A DNA stretch of 64,000 nucleotides from Candidatus Hydrogenedentota bacterium (lineage in GTDB: Bacteria > Hydrogenedentota > Hydrogenedentia > Hydrogenedentales > CAITNO01): positions 1 through 64,000 of the forward strand of contig CAITNO010000042.1 of assembly GCA_903893795.1 (NCBI GenBank), in the 5' to 3' direction. Each line of letters begins with the position of its first letter. Position 1 is the first letter of the stretch. Below, one piece after another: positions 56,218 through 64,000 of this stretch. The notes under the pieces were generated by a model that was not told the DNA's origin, made no database searches, and saw nothing but the letters and a program-made list of their open reading frames with translations. A program made the position numbers and the translations under genes.

Positions 56218-57313
56218 AATGGTGAGTCTGCTGCGGATGCTGATTGACCGCGACGGATCGGACCTTCACCTTGCGGTGGACAACCCCCCGGTGGGCCGGG
56301 TGCACGGGCACCTGCAGTTCTTCGGCGACAGCCCGCTGACGGCGGAGGACAACGAGCGGCTCATGAAGAGCATCGCCTCGGTGGACAACCAGCAGGAACT
56401 TCAGGAGGTGGGCGGTGCCGACTTCGGCTTTGCCTTCGAGGACGTCGCCCGTTTCCGTGTGTCCATCTTCAAACAGCGCGGCTATGTGGGCCTGGTGCTG
56501 CGTCTGATCCCCCGCAAAATCATGTCCTTCGAGGAGTTGGGCCTTCCGGTGAGCCTCAAGGAGGTAATCACGCAGCCCCGCGGACTCATCCTCATCACGG
56601 GGCCGACGGGCTCGGGCAAGACGACGTCGCTTGCGACCATGCTTGACTGGCTGAACGAGACCCACGACCACCACATCATCACGATTGAAGACCCGATTGA
56701 GTACTACCATTTCCACAAAAAAAGTATCATCACCCAGCGCGAGGTGGGTGTGGACGTGCCCAGTTTCGCCGAGGCGCTGCGCCGCGCGCTGCGCCAGGAC
56801 CCGGACGTGATTCTGGTCGGCGAAATGCGCGACCTTGAGACCATTGAGGCCGCCGTGACGGCGGCGGAAACGGGCCATCTTGTGTTTGGCACACTGCACA
56901 CGACGGGCGCGGTGCGCACGATTGACCGTATTGTGGACGCTTTCCCGACGAACCAGCAGGAGCAGATCCGCACACAGCTCGCGGGCAACCTGAAGTCGGT
57001 GATTTCACAGACCCTGGTGCCGCGCAAGAGCGGGTTCGGCCGTGTGGCCGCGTATGAAATCATGATTGCGACGCCGGCTATCCAGAATCTGATCCGCGAA
57101 AACAAGTCCTACCGCATCACGTCGGCGATTCAGACCGGGCACAAGTTCGGCATGAACCTGCTGGACGAGCACCTGCTCATGCTTTTCCGCAAGGGCGTGT
57201 GCAGCTACGAGGACGTGGTGTCGCGTTGCCAGCAGCCGGAGGAGTTTGCCACGACGGCGAAGGCCTTCAACATGGAGGGCGGCCCGACCGACGGGACCGG
57301 GCAGCGGTCATGA
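56207..57313 (+). CDS. pilT: Twitching motility/retraction ATPase PilT
   Basis: 368 residues from ATG 56207, overlapping pilB by 11 bases. LLRMLIDRDGSDLHLAVDNP-PVGRVHG, GPTGSGKTTSLATMLDWLNE, TIEDPIEYYH, RQDPDVILVGEMRDLETIEA-AVTAAETGHLVFGTLHT and the absence of the zinc cysteines identify PilT. AIRNLIRE-like AIQNLIRENKSYRITSAIQT is the usual C-terminal box. It depolymerises the pilus, giving twitching or DNA uptake, so the system is a dynamic type IV pilus and not only a secretion machine. Confidence 0.94.
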   Translation: MAYEMVSLLRMLIDRDGSDLHLAVDNPPVGRVHGHLQFFGDSPLTAEDNERLMKSIASVDNQQELQEVGGADFGFAFEDVARFRVSIFKQRGYVGLVLRLIPRKIMSFEELGLPVSLKEVITQPRGLILITGPTGSGKTTSLATMLDWLNETHDHHIITIEDPIEYYHFHKKSIITQREVGVDVPSFAEALRRALRQDPDVILVGEMRDLETIEAAVTAAETGHLVFGTLHTTGAVRTIDRIVDAFPTNQQEQIRTQLAGNLKSVISQTLVPRKSGFGRVAAYEIMIATPAIQNLIRENKSYRITSAIQTGHKFGMNLLDEHLLMLFRKGVCSYEDVVSRCQQPEEFATTAKAFNMEGGPTDGTGQRS

Positions 57314-57342
57314 TGACGGAAGAAAAGACGGGATAGAAGGAA

Positions 57343-59109
57343 ATGGCAGTGGCGGCAAAATCAGCGAGACCGATCGGCGACGTCCTGGTAGACCAGGGCG
57401 TCATCACACCGATCCAGCTCGACGAGGCCCTGCAGCGGCAGCGGCTTACGGGCGACATGCTGGGCCGCATTCTCGTGTCTTTGGACTACTGCACCGAGCA
57501 GGACGTCATCGAGGCGCTGGGCGTCCAGCAGGGGATGGAGCGCGTCGATCTGAAGAAGCTGAGCATTATGGATTCGGTGCTCAAGCTCATCTCCGGGGAC
57601 GTGGCGCGCTTCTACAGCGTGATACCGGTGCGCTTTGCCGAAGGCGTCCTCGTCGTGGCGCTGGCCGATCCCCTGAACCTGCAAACACTCGACGACATTC
57701 ACCAGATAGTGTGCGCGCAGTTTCCGGAGGTGAGGGAGATACGGGGCGCGGTAAGCAACCCGGACGACGTGCGCGAAGCGCAGAAGAAGAACTATTCCTA
57801 CGAAACCGAGTCGATCGGCAAGATGCTCGCCGACCTGACGGAGCGCGTGGGCGACAAGGAACTGTCGGACGCGGAGATGGGCCTGCAGGAGGTGGTGGGC
57901 GACACGGAAAACCTCGTCGAGCTGACGCAGCAGCCCGAAGTCATCAAGATCGTGAACCTGATCTTCCTGACGGCGGTGCAGAAGCGCGCCTCCGACATCC
58001 ATTTTGAGGTGTATGAAACCGATTTCCGCGTGCGCATCCGCGTTGACGGCGTGCTGCACGAGGTGGTCCATCCGCCGAAGGCCTCCTGCATCGCGCTGGT
58101 GTCGCGTGTGAAGGTCATCTGCAACATGGACATCGGCGAGCGGCGCCTGCCCCAGGACGCGCGCATTGAACTCAAGATTGGCGACAGCGTGATCGACGTG
58201 CGCGTCGCCACCCTGCCCACGCTCTACGGCGAGTGCATTGTGATGCGCATCCTGGACCGCACCGCGGTCAAGATCGACCTGGCCCAATTGGGCTTGAGCG
58301 AGACGGTCCACAAGAAGGTGCTTTCGGCGATCAACAAGCCGAACGGCATCATCCTGGTCACCGGCCCGACCGGCTCGGGCAAGACGACCACCCTGTACGC
58401 CTGCCTGAACGTGCTCAACACGCCGGACGTGAAAATCATCACGACCGAGGACCCGGTCGAACTCCAGATCGAGCGGCTGGTGCAGTGCCAGGTGAACGAG
58501 GAGATAGGGCTGACCTTCGGCAGGTGCCTGCGCTCCATTCTGCGCCAGGACCCGGACATCGTGATGGTGGGTGAAATCCGCGATCTTGAAACCGCGCAGA
58601 TTGCCGTCGAGGCGTCGCTGACGGGCCACCTTGTGCTGAGCACGCTGCACACCAACAGTGCGCCAGAGACAATTACCCGTCTGCTCGACATGGACGTGGA
58701 GCCCTTCCTTATCACGGCGTCGCTGGAGGCGGTGGTGGCGCAGCGGCTGGTGCGCGCGATCTGCCGTCACTGCCGCGAGATATACCGGCCCGACGCCCAG
58801 GAAATGGAAGTGGTGGGCATTCCGCATGCGTGGCGTGCCGACCCGAACTTGCGCCTGTTCCGTCCCAAGGGCTGCGCGGCCTGCGACTATGTGGGCTTCA
58901 TGGGCCGCACGGGCCTGTACGAGTTTCTTCAGGTGAACGAGACGATCCGCGAGATGATTCTCGACCGCGCGATGGCATTTGACCTCCGGCGCTACGCGCG
59001 CAAGGAGCTGGGAATGCTGGTGCTGCGCGAAGAGGGCATCATACGCTGCGTGAAGGGTGTCACCAGCGCAACGGAAGTCATGGACCACACCGACTTATAC
59101 GAGGACTAG
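57343..59109 (+). CDS. Second GspE/PilB-type assembly ATPase
   Basis: 588 residues. MshEN domain (PIGDVLVDQGVITPIQLDEA-LQRQRLTGDMLGRILVSLDY), then ATPase core with GPTGSGKTTTLYACL, TTEDPVELQIERLVQCQVNE, RQDPDIVMVGEIRDLETAQI-AVEASLTGHLVLSTLHTNSA, zinc cysteines CRHCREIY ... CAACDYVG. It differs from the first ATPase in linker and tail, so it is a separate subfamily and may serve type II secretion or another pilin set while sharing the platform protein that follows. Confidence 0.93.
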   Translation: MAVAAKSARPIGDVLVDQGVITPIQLDEALQRQRLTGDMLGRILVSLDYCTEQDVIEALGVQQGMERVDLKKLSIMDSVLKLISGDVARFYSVIPVRFAEGVLVVALADPLNLQTLDDIHQIVCAQFPEVREIRGAVSNPDDVREAQKKNYSYETESIGKMLADLTERVGDKELSDAEMGLQEVVGDTENLVELTQQPEVIKIVNLIFLTAVQKRASDIHFEVYETDFRVRIRVDGVLHEVVHPPKASCIALVSRVKVICNMDIGERRLPQDARIELKIGDSVIDVRVATLPTLYGECIVMRILDRTAVKIDLAQLGLSETVHKKVLSAINKPNGIILVTGPTGSGKTTTLYACLNVLNTPDVKIITTEDPVELQIERLVQCQVNEEIGLTFGRCLRSILRQDPDIVMVGEIRDLETAQIAVEASLTGHLVLSTLHTNSAPETITRLLDMDVEPFLITASLEAVVAQRLVRAICRHCREIYRPDAQEMEVVGIPHAWRADPNLRLFRPKGCAACDYVGFMGRTGLYEFLQVNETIREMILDRAMAFDLRRYARKELGMLVLREEGIIRCVKGVTSATEVMDHTDLYED

Positions 59110-59119
59110 GAGAGCGGTT

Positions 59120-60358
59120 ATGCCAAAATTCGCATATTTTGCGCTCAACAAAGAGGGCAAACAGGTGTTCGGCGTGATGATGGCCGATTCGCAGGCCCTT
59201 GCGATCAACGACATCAAGTCGCTGGGCCTGTTCCCGACCAACATCCGCGAGGCAACGCGCGCTGACGAGCGCAAGGCCGCGCGCAAGAAGAAGGGCCTGG
59301 ACGAGCTGTATTTCGGCGGCGTGAAGACCAAGCAGCTCGTGGTGATGACCCGGCAGCTTTCCACGCTGATCGACGCGGGCCTGCCGCTGCTGCGCAGCCT
59401 CAACGTGCTGATCACGCAGCTCAAGCCCTGCCTGCTGCGCGACATTCTGCGTGAGATATCGACGGACATCCAGTCGGGTTCGACCTTCGCCGAGGCGCTG
59501 GCCAAGCACCCGAAGCAGTTTGACCGGCTTTTTGTGAACATGGTGCGCGCCGGCGAGGTGGGCGGCATGCTGGAGGTTGTGCTCCAGCGTCTGGCCATGT
59601 TCATGGAGCGCCGCGAGGCGCTGAAACGCAAGGTGAAGGGCGCGCTGATTTACCCGATCGCCGTCATCATCATCGCGGCGTCCATCGTGTCGTTCCTGCT
59701 GATCAAGGTGGTGCCCGTCTTCGCCGACATTTTCGACCAGTTCGGCGGAAAGCTGCCCTGGCCCACCCAGTTTCTGATGAAGGCCGGCGATTTCATGTTC
59801 TACAAGTGGTGGATGCTGCTCAGCGTCATCTGCTGGACCATCATCGGGTTCAAGGTGCTGTTCAAGTTCAAGACAACAAAAAGCATCTCCGACCGGCTGC
59901 TGCTCAAGATTCCGCTCATTGGCGATCTGGTGGTGAAGGTGGCGGTGGCGCGCTTTGCGCGCACCCTGGGCACGCTGATCACCTCGGGTGTGCCGATTCT
60001 GCAGGCGCTCAAGATCACCCGCGAGACCATCGGCAACGAGGTCATCCAGAAGGCCGTGGACGCGGTGCACGAAAGCATCAAGGAGGGCGACACGATTGCC
60101 GCCCCGCTGGACAAGAGCAAGGTGTTCCCCACCATGGTGGTGAACATGATCGACGTGGGCGAGGAGACGGGCAGCCTCGACGCCATGCTGATGAAGGTGG
60201 CCGACATTTTCGACGCCGAGGTGGAGACGGCGGTGGAGGCCATGCTTTCGCTGCTGGAACCGGTGATCATCATCGTGCTCGGCGGCATCATCGGCTTCAT
60301 CGTGGTGTCGCTCTACCTGCCCATTTTCACACTGGGCGACCAAATCAACAACAAGTGA
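59120..60358 (+). CDS. pilC: Inner-membrane platform protein PilC/GspF
   Basis: 412 residues from ATG 59120, after AGGAGAGCGGTT. Two tandem GspF domains with the expected sequence (VMTRQLSTLIDAGLPLLRSL-NVL, then FARTLGTLITSGVPILQALK-ITRETIGNEV) and membrane spans (AVIIIAASIVSFLLIKVVPV-FADIF, PVIIIVLGGIIGFIVVSLYL-PIF). It anchors the ATPases and moves pilins into the fibre. Confidence 0.94.
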   Translation: MPKFAYFALNKEGKQVFGVMMADSQALAINDIKSLGLFPTNIREATRADERKAARKKKGLDELYFGGVKTKQLVVMTRQLSTLIDAGLPLLRSLNVLITQLKPCLLRDILREISTDIQSGSTFAEALAKHPKQFDRLFVNMVRAGEVGGMLEVVLQRLAMFMERREALKRKVKGALIYPIAVIIIAASIVSFLLIKVVPVFADIFDQFGGKLPWPTQFLMKAGDFMFYKWWMLLSVICWTIIGFKVLFKFKTTKSISDRLLLKIPLIGDLVVKVAVARFARTLGTLITSGVPILQALKITRETIGNEVIQKAVDAVHESIKEGDTIAAPLDKSKVFPTMVVNMIDVGEETGSLDAMLMKVADIFDAEVETAVEAMLSLLEPVIIIVLGGIIGFIVVSLYLPIFTLGDQINNK

Positions 60359-60443
60359 CGGTTGAGACGGCAATACAACAAACATGGCAGGTGACTTGGG
60401 AACAACGCGGCCCCGGTGGTGGGGCCATAAGGAGGTAACGGAC

Positions 60444-61367
60444 ATGAGGAAGAAGCAGGGATTTACCCTGGTGGAACTGTTGGTGGTGATGGCAATCATC
60501 GCCATACTCGCGGCCATCGTCGTGCCGAACGCGGCACGGTTCATCGGCCGGGCGCGTGTGACGCGGGCGCTGTCCGAAATCAGCGGCACGGAGACGGCCA
60601 TCACGGCCATGCTGACCGACGCGGGCCGCAGCAGCCTGAGCCAGGTGTTCACACCCGGCGCGGTGCCGGCCATTGCGGTCAACGGTCCCGGCGCTGCGTT
60701 GAACGGCAAGGTTATTTCACCGGTGGCGCCGGGGAACTGGCCGACAGTGCTGCCGGCGAGCTTCGAGGCCATCACCTTGCTTTACTCGGACGTGGTGTAC
60801 GATCTGCTGCGCTACGGCCGCGACGTGCTGCGCCAGGACGGCACCGTGACCTCCAACGCGCCCAACGTGATTGACCGCAACATGCTGGCCAAGCTCGGCA
60901 CGAGCTACATGGACCTCGGCAACGACTCCTGGGGCAGCCAGTACCGCTTCTTCCCGGGGCCCTGGAAGTTTTCCAGCGTCAACGGCCAGCGCATGCCCAT
61001 CATCTTCCGCAAGTTCAGTGTCGACACGGGCAACTCCAAGCGCGGGATCAAGGATGACGGCTACTCGCTCCGCGACCTCACCCTTGCGACCCCGAAGGAC
61101 CTGATCACGAACACCTTCAGCTCCATCGTGGAAGATGCGGCCACCTGGCCCGACAAGATTGGCTTCCCGGCCGATTCCGGCAAATCGGTGTACATCTGGT
61201 CGCTGGGCGAGAACATGCGCAGCGGGCAGATGCTCTATTCCACCACCTATGACGTGACGAACGCGTTCTCCTGGTACAACAACCCACAGGACGGCTCGGA
61301 TCTGGGCGGCGGCGACGACATCAACAATTGGGACAAGGATTCGACCTGGTCCCGGTTCACCAACTAA
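60444..61367 (+). CDS. Pseudopilin, GspG/PilA-like (long form)
   Basis: 307 residues from ATG 60444, after GGAGGTAACGGAC. Type IV prepilin leader MRKKQG cut before FTLVELLVVMAIIAILAAIV-VPN, with Glu5. The soluble domain is much longer than a major pilin's. SYMDLGNDSWGSQYRFFPGP resembles the GspG end region (DPWGNPY). Possibly the main pseudopilin of the secretion branch. Confidence 0.88.
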   Translation: MRKKQGFTLVELLVVMAIIAILAAIVVPNAARFIGRARVTRALSEISGTETAITAMLTDAGRSSLSQVFTPGAVPAIAVNGPGAALNGKVISPVAPGNWPTVLPASFEAITLLYSDVVYDLLRYGRDVLRQDGTVTSNAPNVIDRNMLAKLGTSYMDLGNDSWGSQYRFFPGPWKFSSVNGQRMPIIFRKFSVDTGNSKRGIKDDGYSLRDLTLATPKDLITNTFSSIVEDAATWPDKIGFPADSGKSVYIWSLGENMRSGQMLYSTTYDVTNAFSWYNNPQDGSDLGGGDDINNWDKDSTWSRFTN

Positions 61368-61390
61368 GTTTGAGCGGATTGCGCGCGGTT

Positions 61391-61417
61391 CGGACGGGGT
61401 CTGCACGGCCCCGTCCG
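61391..61417 (+). other. GC-rich stem-loop between pseudopilin genes
   Basis: CGGACGGGG, 9-base loop, CCCCGTCCG, with outer gcgcgc/gcgcgc pairing. No T-run follows, so it may be an mRNA-stability element giving more of the first pseudopilin than of those downstream. Confidence 0.55.
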
Positions 61418-61474
61418 GGCGGCGCGCACTGTGATTGATCGCAGGCCGGAAGGGCGCAACGCCCGGGTGAATCC

Positions 61475-62356
61475 ATGATCAAGCGAGGCGAACACAGATC
61501 GGGCGGGTTCAGCCTGGTGGAACTGCTGGTGGTGATGGCCATAGTCGCCATCCTCATGGGCATTTCCATACCGATCCTCCGCATGTTCTCCCAGAACGAT
61601 CTGGACCGCGGCGCCCGCTCGCTTTATACGATGGTCCGCGCGGCCCGGGTCTATGCGTCCACCTACAATGTCAAGACGGCCGTCGTCTACCAGCTCGACC
61701 AGGACCCCGCCAACAGCGCCGTGATGGACAGCCTGCGCCGCCAGTCGGTGCGGGTGCTGCGCGGCGCCATGATGCTCTACCAGCTTCCCGAAAACATGGG
61801 CAGCTACAAGGGCCTCTATGTGCCCACGCCCCAGGGTGACGGCGAGTTCACGCCGTTCCTGCAGGGCTATGCAGTGCTGCTCGATGTGCCGCCCACAGAC
61901 TTTCGCATGCCGCCGCAGGGGGTCGCCTATGCGTACGGCCTGCAGGATGCGCCCGCCGACAACGCCAATTTCCTGTCCGCCTTTGCGGCAAACATCGGCC
62001 AGCTTGGCATGACGGCAGTGGTGATGTACAACGGGATTATTGACGGCGACCAGACCGTGCGCGAGCGGGAATATGACCCGACCGCCAGGGTGGCGCTGCT
62101 GGCCCATGTGTTTGACACCGGCGGCAAGCTGGACACGGGAACAAACACCACCCTGCAGCGCTTCAGCATTCTTTTTGCGCCCACGCCGGACCGGCCCGTC
62201 GAGGAGCGCACCTGGTCCGCCGTTGACCTGAACGACGGTATTGTCTCCTCCTGGCTTGCCAAGACCCTCCCCGATGCGAATCCGCAAATGGGCATGGTCG
62301 GCATACCCATAGAAATCTACCGGTCCACGGGACGGGTAAGGATGGGGTCGTTGTGA
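61475..62356 (+). CDS. Pseudopilin-like protein (GspH-type)
   Basis: 293 residues. Leader MIKRGEHRSGG cut before FSLVELLVVMAIVAILMGIS-IPIL. It is followed by a large domain (GARSLYTMVRAARVYASTYN-VKTAVVYQLDQDP, RVLRGAMMLYQLPENMG) as in GspH minor pseudopilins. Part of the tip complex. Confidence 0.86.
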   Translation: MIKRGEHRSGGFSLVELLVVMAIVAILMGISIPILRMFSQNDLDRGARSLYTMVRAARVYASTYNVKTAVVYQLDQDPANSAVMDSLRRQSVRVLRGAMMLYQLPENMGSYKGLYVPTPQGDGEFTPFLQGYAVLLDVPPTDFRMPPQGVAYAYGLQDAPADNANFLSAFAANIGQLGMTAVVMYNGIIDGDQTVREREYDPTARVALLAHVFDTGGKLDTGTNTTLQRFSILFAPTPDRPVEERTWSAVDLNDGIVSSWLAKTLPDANPQMGMVGIPIEIYRSTGRVRMGSL

Positions 62357-62357
62357 T

Positions 62358-62870
62358 ATGAAGACGGCCATGAAGAAATCAGGAATAGCGGGAGCGCCAC
62401 TGGGAGCGTCGGCGTCCCCGCCGGCTTCCGGAGCTGCCGACAAACGCGAAAAGAGCCGGCGAGGACGCCGGCGCTCCCAGTATGGTGTCCAGGCGGGTTT
62501 CACCCTGCTGGAGGTGCTCATCGCGCTGACCATTCTGGCGGTGGGCATACTGACGGTGATGCGGCTGTTTCCCATGGCGCTGGTGCAGCAGCGGCGGGCC
62601 GCCGAGCGCACGGTGATTGCCTCCCTGGCGCGCACGCAGCTCAGCGAAGTGCGCACCGGCGGGGTGGGCCAGTCGCTCGTGTCCTGGCTCCAGAGCAATT
62701 CCTACAAGGTGGTGGAGCAGGCGGCGCGAAGTTACACGCTCTACGACTCATGGCGCACCTCGGTGACGCGCATGGGCCAGCCCGACGTGGACCTCTACCG
62801 GGTGGTGTTCACGGTGCGCATGCACGACGGGCGCGACGAGGATTTTGTGACCTATGTCACCGAGCGCTGA
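62358..62870 (+). CDS. Pseudopilin-like protein (GspI/PilV-type) with palindrome-encoded leader
   Basis: 170 residues. The prepilin core is GFTLLEVLIALTILAVGILT-VMRLFP, with processing after Gly46, so the leader is about 46 residues rather than 6-20. Residues about 14-42 (APLGASASPPASGAADKREK-SRRGRRRSQYG) are the translation of a 28-bp-arm inverted repeat (62399-62481) inserted in frame. No in-frame start lies between the repeat and the core, so the repeat is part of the gene or the gene is impaired. It follows the GspH-type gene by one base. Confidence 0.85.
   Translation: MKTAMKKSGIAGAPLGASASPPASGAADKREKSRRGRRRSQYGVQAGFTLLEVLIALTILAVGILTVMRLFPMALVQQRRAAERTVIASLARTQLSEVRTGGVGQSLVSWLQSNSYKVVEQAARSYTLYDSWRTSVTRMGQPDVDLYRVVFTVRMHDGRDEDFVTYVTER
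62399..62481. repeat. Long inverted repeat in a pseudopilin leader
   Basis: Arms of 28 bases (62399-62426 starting actgggagcgtcggcgtccc; 62454-62481 starting agccggcgaggacgccggcg) differ at two positions only. Related arm sequence occurs within 29172-29192 and 35951-35968 in the prophage. Confidence 0.88.
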
Positions 62871-62886
62871 CCCCGTGGTTCGTGCC

Positions 62887-62985
62887 GCAGGCGTCCCGCC
62901 TGCGTGCTTCCGCGGGCAAAGACAGGGCAGGCGGGACGCCTGCGCTGCGGTGTTGGGACAGGGCAGGCGGGACGCCTGCGGTACG
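62887..62985. repeat. Three copies of a GCAGGCGGGACGCCTGC palindrome
   Basis: GCAGGCGTCCCGCCTGC at 62887-62903, GCAGGCGGGACGCCTGC at 62927-62943 and again at 62963-62979, the last two 36 bases apart and sharing flanks (gacagg, ggtgt). They fill the gap before the next pseudopilin gene. A further copy is at 37990 in the prophage junction. Confidence 0.88.
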
Positions 62986-63012
62986 GTGTCGGGACAGGTA
63001 AACGGTAACGGC

Positions 63013-64000
63013 ATGACAATGCACGGTGCGCGACATAGCGCCGGCTTTACGCTGGTGGAACTGCTGGTTGCCCTGGCCATATTCATTGTGATCATGGGCA
63101 GCATGGCCGCCCTGCTTTCGGGCGCCGTCAACACGGTCAACACGGCTAACGCCCTGATGAACGCGATGGAGCGGGCCCGCGGCTCCATGTCCGTGCTGGA
63201 GGCCGACCTCAAGACCGCCTTTGCCTCCCCCGACAAGCGCCAGAACTTCCAGTTTTACGGCGAGCCCAACGGCTTCATGTATTCGGGCCAGTTGGTCAAC
63301 GGCGGTTTCGGCCGCGTGACCTATGCCGTCCACACCGACAACCGGGTTCCCCCCCTGCAGGGCACGGGCGGACCCGAAATGGCGTCCATTGTCCTGTCTT
63401 GGGGTGCCGTGGCCGAGCAGTTTGCCCGCGTGCTGTGCCCCATCAATCCAGAGACTGGCACGGGCACCAACATCGACAAGAATGGCGATGGTGTGCCCGA
63501 CATCACCATCGCGGGGGTGGATGCGTCCGTCCTGCCCGCCGAATTGGCGGTGTGGAACGCGGCCAAGCCCAACAGCGGTTTCGATGCCTATGCGGCGCGC
63601 ATCTTCGAACAGATTTACCGGCAGTTCCTTACGGCAACACCGCCTCAGGATTTCGACGACCCAGTGCCGTTCACGTTCCGCGTCCAGCGCGGCGTGCTGC
63701 TGCGCTACGAGGAGCGCGGCCAGGGCACGCTCTCCGAATTCTCGGCCAACAAGATGAAGGCCATGTTTGCGGACTCCACCGAAACCTCCTATGTGCCCGC
63801 CCCCTTCGGCCAGGATGCCGCGCTGTTTTCCGGCCTCGTGCCCGAAAAAACCCGCGAGCAGCTCGATCAGCTCCAGCAGAGCCACTACTGGGTGAACATG
63901 CTGTCGGGCAACCTGCCGCTGAACAACGCAGTCGATCCCTTCAGCGTGTCCAACACCCCCATGCTTTTCTGGATGGAGGACATTCAGGAATACGATAGGC
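63013..64000 (+). CDS. Pseudopilin-like protein (GspJ-type), partial at window end
   Basis: The frame is open from ATG 63013 (or 63019) to the end of the window. Leader MTMHGARHSAG cut before FTLVELLVALAIFIVIMGSM-AALL. Then ALMNAMERARGSMSVLEADL-KTAFA, typical of GspJ, and a large soluble domain with an Asp-rich segment TNIDKNGDGVPDITIAG, a calcium-loop-like motif also seen in pseudopilin partners. It continues beyond 64,000. Confidence 0.86.
   Translation, partial: MTMHGARHSAGFTLVELLVALAIFIVIMGSMAALLSGAVNTVNTANALMNAMERARGSMSVLEADLKTAFASPDKRQNFQFYGEPNGFMYSGQLVNGGFGRVTYAVHTDNRVPPLQGTGGPEMASIVLSWGAVAEQFARVLCPINPETGTGTNIDKNGDGVPDITIAGVDASVLPAELAVWNAAKPNSGFDAYAARIFEQIYRQFLTATPPQDFDDPVPFTFRVQRGVLLRYEERGQGTLSEFSANKMKAMFADSTETSYVPAPFGQDAALFSGLVPEKTREQLDQLQQSHYWVNMLSGNLPLNNAVDPFSVSNTPMLFWMEDIQEYDR

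Overview
The window is high-GC bacterial chromosome. Its features are long intergenic spacers full of short degenerate repeats, many secreted carbohydrate-active or unknown enzymes, large membrane-glycosyltransferase-like proteins, a type IV pilus/type II secretion-type operon, and a Mpl murein-recycling ligase (so a diderm envelope). This fits an uncultured PVC-like or Hydrogenedentota-like lineage, but no marker gene here settles taxonomy, so the assignment is only a guess.

Layout. 0-2.5 kb: the end of a tyrosine integrase running through a tRNA-Leu(UAA), a decayed SGNH hydrolase, a DUF4184-type membrane protein and tRNA-Cys(GCA). 2.6-25.5 kb: ordinary chromosome with a double alpha/beta-hydrolase esterase, a multi-span membrane protein, a secreted nucleoside-hydrolase-like protein, a hybrid histidine kinase coupled to a tiny membrane protein, a GH78 alpha-L-rhamnosidase-like protein, a PHP-domain protein, a lipoprotein, a DUF6807-type secreted protein, xylulokinase, an orphan CDI-immunity-like protein, an RluD-type pseudouridine synthase, Mpl, and a GT-C/TPR fusion. 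25.5-27.5 kb: gene debris with a good promoter, then a secreted Kelch/Ig-like protein with a C-terminal sorting-like tail.

27.9-50.4 kb is a rearranged Mu-like prophage. A leftward block (37.9 to 27.9 kb) carries early genes, including three tandem paralogs of an unrecognised family, ASCH-like, SSB-like, GemA-like and Mor-like genes, then lysis genes, terminase small and large subunits, DUF935 portal and the Mu F-like head protein. A rightward block (38.0 to 50.3 kb) carries a truncated tail sheath, tube, tail chaperone with a frameshift extension, tape measure, GpU, GpX, GpD, GpV, GpW, GpJ, GpI, fibre proteins and two tandem C-type-lectin/FGE-fold proteins of the kind diversified by retroelements. 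Transposase A/B, protease, major capsid and most of the sheath are absent. The two blocks meet at a cluster of palindromes. The right end (50,418) cuts a host HDOD gene, and the rest of that gene is not at the left side of the prophage. So the prophage is defective and rearranged, or the contig is misjoined.

50.4-64 kb: the truncated HTH-MshEN-HDOD regulator, ThiD, a coiled-coil protein of unknown function, and behind a clear sigma70-type promoter a pilus/secretion operon: PilB-like ATPase, PilT, a second GspE/PilB ATPase, PilC/GspF, and four pseudopilin-like genes, the last running off the window.

The most unusual signals are: palindromic repeats inserted in frame into phage and host genes (portal, GemA, ASCH protein, a pseudopilin leader); the three-gene paralog array; a perfect 12-bp hairpin over the start codon of the phage lysis gene; the two DGR-target-like tail proteins; and the phage end with motifs spaced at about one helical turn.
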